Shown: positions 20,868 to 24,097 of the stretch, piece after piece
How positions within the stretch are numbered: the first letter of the stretch is position 1
Layout of the letters: each line of letters opens with the position of its first letter
Assembly: GCA_000434435.1 (NCBI GenBank)
Contig: FR895564.1
Coordinates: 1-24,097, forward strand
Origin: Firmicutes bacterium CAG:475
GTDB lineage: Bacteria; Bacillota; Clostridia; Christensenellales; CAG-917
Length of the DNA stretch: 24,097 bases
Reading direction: 5' to 3'
Notes under the pieces: model-generated
The model's database searches: none
The model's input: the letters and a program-made list of their open reading frames with translations, nothing else
What the model was told of the DNA's origin: nothing
Program-made: the position numbers and the translations under genes

Positions 20868-21428
20868 ATGAAAAACAATACAATCGATAAAGAAACAATC
20901 AAAAAAGCAGTCAAAGACATACTTGTCGCAATAGGGGAAGATCCCGACCGCGAAGGGCTTTTGCAAACCCCGGACAGAGTGGCGCGTATGCTCGAAGAGT
21001 TGACGCAGGGATATAGCGACGACGCAAAAGTGCATCTTTCAAAAGTGTTTGACGAGAGCGGAAGCGAAGTAGTCATCGAAAGAGATATAGATTTTTCTTC
21101 CACTTGCGAGCATCATCTTATGCCGTTTTTCGGCAAGGTGCATATCGCGTATATTCCCGACGGCAAAGTGGTGGGGCTTTCCAAACTTGCAAGAGTGGTT
21201 GACGTTTACGCAAAGCGTTTGCAACTGCAAGAGAGGTTGAACGCACAAATCGCAGACGCAATTTTCGACGAACTTAATCCCAAGGGCGTGATCGTTGCAA
21301 TCGAGGCGCAGCACACGTGCATGAGCGCACGCGGAGTTAAGAAAATCGGCGCAAAAACCATCACTTTCGCAAAGCGCGGCGAGGTTGACGAAAGTATCGA
21401 GAGATTGATTTTGGAGGGGTTGAAATGA
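20868..21428 (+). CDS. folE: GTP cyclohydrolase I
   Basis: Converts GTP to 7,8-dihydroneopterin triphosphate, the first step of folate synthesis (186 aa, type IA). Characteristic blocks: EDPDREGLLQTPDRVARM near 24-41, SSTCEHHLMPFFGKVHIAYIP with the zinc ligand Cys and catalytic His, GLSKLARVVD, RLQLQERL, and EAQHTCMSARGV with the second zinc Cys. It starts six bases after folC with only a weak GAG upstream, so translational coupling is likely. Its end overlaps folP by ATGA. Confidence 0.97.
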   Translation: MKNNTIDKETIKKAVKDILVAIGEDPDREGLLQTPDRVARMLEELTQGYSDDAKVHLSKVFDESGSEVVIERDIDFSSTCEHHLMPFFGKVHIAYIPDGKVVGLSKLARVVDVYAKRLQLQERLNAQIADAIFDELNPKGVIVAIEAQHTCMSARGVKKIGAKTITFAKRGEVDESIERLILEGLK

Positions 21429-22222
21429 AAACAGAACGTCACTACGATTTTCACGTCGGCAACGAGGTCTTCGAGAGCGGAACGCACATTATGGCAATCC
21501 TCAATGTCACTCCCGACAGCTTTTATGCAGGAAGTCGCCACGCGCACGATGCGGTCGAAACGGCAAAAAAGTTCTTGGAGCATGGTGCCGAAATTATCGA
21601 TATCGGAGGACAGTCCACGCGTCCCGGCGCTCAAAGCGTAAGTGCGCTTGAAGAAATGTCGAGGGTTCTGCCTGCCGTGGAAAGCATAAAAAAAGAGTTT
21701 CCCGACGCACTCGTGAGCGTAGATACGTTTTATCCCGACGTTGCGCAAGCCGCAATCGACGTGGGCGCGGATATGATAAACGACGTGAGTTGTTTGCTCG
21801 ACAAAAATCTTGCAAAGGTAGTCGCGCAAAACGACGTTGCGATTTGCGTTATGCACGACAGACGCAAGTCAGGGATACCCGACTTGTTTTTCGACAAGGA
21901 AACGGGACTTATGAGGGCGGTGGATACGCTTCTTTCATCGGGACTTGACAAAAACAGAATACTGCTTGACGGTGGAATCGGTTTCAACAAATCCAACGAC
22001 GAAGATTGGCAACTTCTCAACGATTACGACAAACTTTTGGACATGTTTGAAGAGTATCCGTTTTTGCTCGGCACATCCAGAAAATCCATGTTCGGAGGAA
22101 CTCCCGAAACAAGACTTTCAGCAACTCTCGACTCGACAATGCTTGCGGTGAAACAGGGCGTTTTGTTTGTAAGAGTCCATGACGTCAAAGAAAATCGAGC
22201 CGTGATAAACCTTGCAAAATAA
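21425..22222 (+). CDS. folP: Dihydropteroate synthase
   Basis: Joins hydroxymethyl-dihydropterin pyrophosphate with p-aminobenzoate; the sulfonamide target (265 aa). It is a TIM barrel with IMAILNVTPDSF (22-33), DIGGQSTRPGA (59-69), SVDTF, MINDVS, LDGGIGFNKS and GTSRKSMF; the final VRVHDVKEN carries the conserved Arg and His. The start ATG overlaps the folE stop by 4 bp, with GGAGGGG just before it. No PABA synthesis genes are nearby, so PABA is made elsewhere or imported. Confidence 0.97.
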   Translation: MKTERHYDFHVGNEVFESGTHIMAILNVTPDSFYAGSRHAHDAVETAKKFLEHGAEIIDIGGQSTRPGAQSVSALEEMSRVLPAVESIKKEFPDALVSVDTFYPDVAQAAIDVGADMINDVSCLLDKNLAKVVAQNDVAICVMHDRRKSGIPDLFFDKETGLMRAVDTLLSSGLDKNRILLDGGIGFNKSNDEDWQLLNDYDKLLDMFEEYPFLLGTSRKSMFGGTPETRLSATLDSTMLAVKQGVLFVRVHDVKENRAVINLAK

Positions 22223-22259
22223 CAACCTAAAATATAAAAAAATCAAACCCGAATTGCAT

Positions 22260-23078
22260 ATGAACAAGATTATTCTAAAAGACTTTGAAGTAAAAGCATG
22301 CCACGGATGCAATCCCGAAGAAAAAACAAATCCGCAACGGTTTTTGTTTACGGCGGAAATTTTTTATGATTTTTCGCAAGCGGCAAAAACCGATGATTTG
22401 ACAAAAACCATCAGTTATAGTGACGTAAAAAAGACTTTAAAGTCGTTTTGTGAAAATAATTGTTTCAATTTGATTGAAACGCTCGCGACAAGGTCGGCGG
22501 AACTTTTGCTAAAAAAATACCCATGTCAAAAAGTCGTGCTGACACTCAAAAAGCCAGACGCTCCGATGAGCGGCGTATTCGATTACGCAGCCGTTCAGGT
22601 TGAAAAAGAGTGGCATGAGGTTTATCTTGCGCTCGGCTCGAATCTCGGCGACAAAAACGCTTATCTCGATTTTGCGATTTCAAGACTGAAAGCCGACGAC
22701 AATATCAAAGACGTCAAAGAGAGTTCCCGCTACTCAACCGCGCCGTACGGAGGCGTTGCCACGGGCGAGTTTGTCAACAGCGCAGTGAAAATATCAACTC
22801 TTTATTCTCCCTTTGAACTTCTTTCCGTCATATCGCAAATCGAGACCGGCGGAGAGCGCGTGCGCAGTGAAAGATGGGGGAACAGAACGCTGGATATAGA
22901 CGTGATTTTTTACGACGATTGCGTGATTTCCGCAAACGATTTGTGCGTGCCGCATATCGATATGCAAAATCGCGCTTTCGTTCTCGAACCTCTTTGCGAG
23001 CTTTGTCCCAACAAGCTGCATCCTATATTAAAAAAGCGCGTCTGTGAATTGAAATCAGACCTTGACAATCGCCGATAG
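22260..23078 (+). CDS. folK: Fused dihydroneopterin aldolase / HPPK (FolB-FolK)
   Basis: A two-domain enzyme (272 aa). Residues 1-118 are dihydroneopterin aldolase: KIILKDFEVKACHGCNPEEK at the start, ISYSDV, FNLIETLA and LKKPDAPM. Residues about 121-272 are hydroxymethyl-dihydropterin pyrophosphokinase: VYLALGSNLGD, YSTAPYGG, FVNSAVK, RWGNRTLDIDVIFYDD with the magnesium-binding Asp pair, PHIDMQNRAFVLEPL. Together they turn dihydroneopterin into the FolP substrate. ATG22260 gives the usual FolB N-terminus, but it has no Shine-Dalgarno; an alternative TTG at 22212 inside folP lacks one too. Expression may depend on read-through from folP, 37 bases upstream. Asn replaces the usual Pro in RWGPRTLD. 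Confidence 0.93.
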   Translation: MNKIILKDFEVKACHGCNPEEKTNPQRFLFTAEIFYDFSQAAKTDDLTKTISYSDVKKTLKSFCENNCFNLIETLATRSAELLLKKYPCQKVVLTLKKPDAPMSGVFDYAAVQVEKEWHEVYLALGSNLGDKNAYLDFAISRLKADDNIKDVKESSRYSTAPYGGVATGEFVNSAVKISTLYSPFELLSVISQIETGGERVRSERWGNRTLDIDVIFYDDCVISANDLCVPHIDMQNRAFVLEPLCELCPNKLHPILKKRVCELKSDLDNRR

Positions 23079-23092
23079 CTCGGAAAACGGCG
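23070..23092 (+). other. Weak hairpin at the end of the folate operon
   Basis: CGCCG (23070-23074) pairs with CGGCG (23088-23092), overlapping the stop codon. There is no U-run, so it is not a convincing terminator. The folate transcript may continue into the next gene. Confidence 0.3.
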
Positions 23093-23126
23093 TGTTTCAT
23101 GTAATTTTGCGTTGAGAAATTGAATC

Positions 23127-23155
23127 TTGCAAGCGTGCATATTGTATGATAAAAT
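23127..23155 (+). promoter_or_regulatory. Promoter of the LURP-one-like gene
   Basis: TTGCAA (23127-23132), a 17-nt spacer and TAAAAT (23150-23155). The boxes are the same as those of the folate operon promoter. An alternative -10, TATGAT, lies at 23145-23150. Confidence 0.55.
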
Positions 23156-23200
23156 ACATACAACAAACACTTTGTGTATTTTTGCAAACAAGGAGTAAAT

Positions 23201-23695
23201 ATGAAAGTTGTCATAAAACAAAAGTATTTTACCGTCGGCGCAAAATTCGAAATCAAAACCACAGAGGGACAAACCGTGTTTTTTGCCGAAAGGCAGTGGG
23301 ATAGGTTTATGGGAAACGTCGTGCTTTTTGACAAGAACGGCGCACCCGTTGCGCGCATGCAGTCAGAATTTAAGAAGGTGTTTACTTCCTGGTTTTCAAT
23401 CTCTGATTCGCGCGGCAATGAGTTTTGTTGCATCAACGAGAAACTACCTTTTCTTTGTTTCCGTCGCGCCGAGTCCTCACATGGCAATCTGAAAGTAAAA
23501 ATCAAAGCCGGCCCCTTCCATATGAAGGCTTATTTGCTCAACGAGCAAGGCAAAACTCTTGCCGTCAAAGCTCGCAAAAAGATTCTTGCCATTCGGGATA
23601 CCTACATTATCGATATCGATGAGAGCAAGATAAATCCCGCCTACGGAGTGTTGGTGGGGGTGTGGTATGATTTGGTTTGTCACCCCTCGCATTAA
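23201..23695 (+). CDS. LURP-one-related (tubby C-like, YxjI-type) protein
   Basis: A small soluble protein (164 aa) of the LURP-one/DUF567 family, a beta-barrel fold related to tubby and scramblase proteins, with no agreed function in bacteria. The pattern of alternating beta strands fits: KYFTVGAKFEI at the start, VFFAERQWDR, VVLFDKNGAPVARM, then KARKKILAIRDTYIIDIDE and a hydrophobic last segment GVLVGVWYDLV. The start is ATG23201, with AAGGAG four to five bases upstream; a codon at 23174 would lie in the leader. Gene context gives no clue. The TAA stop lies in the left arm of a palindromic repeat. Confidence 0.8.
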   Translation: MKVVIKQKYFTVGAKFEIKTTEGQTVFFAERQWDRFMGNVVLFDKNGAPVARMQSEFKKVFTSWFSISDSRGNEFCCINEKLPFLCFRRAESSHGNLKVKIKAGPFHMKAYLLNEQGKTLAVKARKKILAIRDTYIIDIDESKINPAYGVLVGVWYDLVCHPSH

Positions 23696-23819
23696 AACCG
23701 CACCAAATCGCGCCTAACTTCGTCAGAGCCGCTTTGCTCACCCGTCATGTACTTACATGTACATTGGGCGGATTCGCAAAGCGGTTCTTCCTTGTTATGC
23801 ATCGATTTGGTGCAGTTTT
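23694..23819. repeat. Palindromic repeat element, copy B
   Basis: A 126-bp imperfect palindrome. The end arms AAAACCGCACCAAATCG (23694-23710) and 23803-23819 are inverse complements with one mismatch. Inner arms: AGCCGCTTTGC with GCAAAGCGG, and ACATGT at the centre. It shares TCACCC-GTCA, GCGG-TTCGCAAA and CCTTGTT with copy A. It begins inside the LURP-one stop codon and ends in a T5 run, so it could also work as a terminator. Confidence 0.8.
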
Positions 23820-23840
23820 TCAACCACACCAAATCGCGCC

Positions 23841-23963
23841 AAACCGCGCTATTGAGCGAATAACTGCGTCAACACCCCTTGCCCATCAACTCACGTACGT
23901 CTATGTACGCTAGGGTTGCTGTTCAAGGGGGGGGCCTTGTTCTTCATCTCAATATCGCGGTTT
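23841..23963. repeat. Palindromic repeat element, copy C
   Basis: A 123-bp imperfect palindrome. The end arms AAACCGCGCTATTGAG (23841-23856) and 23948-23963 are inverse complements with one mismatch. Inner arms: AACACCCCTTG with CAAGGGG, and TACGT-N-TACG at the centre. It shares CTATTGAGCGAATAACTGCG (23849-23868) and CCTTGTTCTTCATCTCAATAT with copy A. Just before it, 23827-23840 repeats 14 bp of the left end of copy B. Confidence 0.8.
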
Positions 23964-23975
23964 TTAACTTCCAAA

Positions 23976-24097
23976 CAATGCATAAAGTGCGATTAACTTT
24001 GTCAGAGCCACATTGCTCAAACGTCGTTGCGGTTATTTCAACCGCCCAAATGTCATTCCGAGGAGTGAAACGACGTGGGAATCCCCTAAATAGAAAC
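23976..24097. repeat. Partial palindromic repeat (copy D) joined to a GTCATTCCGAGG-type repeat at the window edge
   Basis: About 23995-24019 resembles the left half of copy B (TTTGTCAGAGCC, then TTGCTCA). It then changes into a different nested palindrome: ACGTCGTT (24021-24028) with AACGACGT (24069-24076), enclosing GCGGTT/AACCGC (24029-24045). The stretch GTCATTCCGAGGAGTG resembles a dispersed intergenic repeat type that I recall from several bacterial genomes. It is cut by the window end. Confidence 0.5.

Overview
The window looks like a chromosomal segment from an uncultured anaerobic Bacillota, most likely class Clostridia. The reasons are near-consensus sigma-A promoters (TTGACA/TATAAT-like with 17-nt spacers), strong AGGAGG-type ribosome binding sites, TPP and THF riboswitches, a CIRCE/HrcA-type heat-shock operator, an anaerobic sulfatase-maturase-like radical SAM enzyme, and ECF-type thiamine uptake. 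GC content appears to be in the mid-40s percent. No species can be named. I see no phage, IS, CRISPR, tRNA or rRNA.

Layout. Positions 1-332: a hairpin-dense stretch of unknown nature ending at a strong terminator. 486-3778: a lipoprotein alkaline phosphatase, then (minus) a Na+/Ca2+ exchanger-family antiporter and a long MscL. 3905-6221: a thiamine salvage locus, with a TPP riboswitch and a ThiT carrying five extra membrane segments, converging on thiamine pyrophosphokinase. 6353-9422: an alpha/beta hydrolase, a P1-family (S58) peptidase and an anSME-like radical SAM/SPASM protein, all on the plus strand. 9617-12205: clpB (minus) with a CIRCE operator overlapping its promoter. 12529-17230: a TetR-type regulator divergent from an overlapping pair of ABC exporter half-transporters with complementary degenerate sites. 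17453-19249: a two-gene membrane operon (minus), one member resembling the DUF5058 family. 19348-23078: a folate operon folC-folE-folP-folBK under a THF riboswitch. 23201-23695: a LURP-one-like protein. 23694-24097: a cluster of about 125-bp imperfect palindromes, also present at 17226-17353.

The genes form small functional units. ThiT plus ThiN would import thiamine and convert it to TPP, which represses thiT through its riboswitch. FolE, FolB, FolK, FolP and FolC cover most steps from GTP to dihydrofolate and polyglutamates, with end-product control by THF. The TetR gene probably controls the divergent exporter.

The most interesting signals are these. (1) Both riboswitches end in the same kind of expression platform: a hairpin that contains the Shine-Dalgarno and is followed by a U-tract running into the start codon, with the 5' strand of aptamer P1 able to pair instead with the 5' arm of that hairpin. 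(2) A family of palindromic elements has stem bases that differ between copies in a compensatory way, and two copies begin inside the stop codon of the upstream gene. (3) The left edge is almost continuously foldable and may be an RNA gene. (4) An unassigned two-gene membrane system is preceded by a perfect 9-bp inverted repeat.
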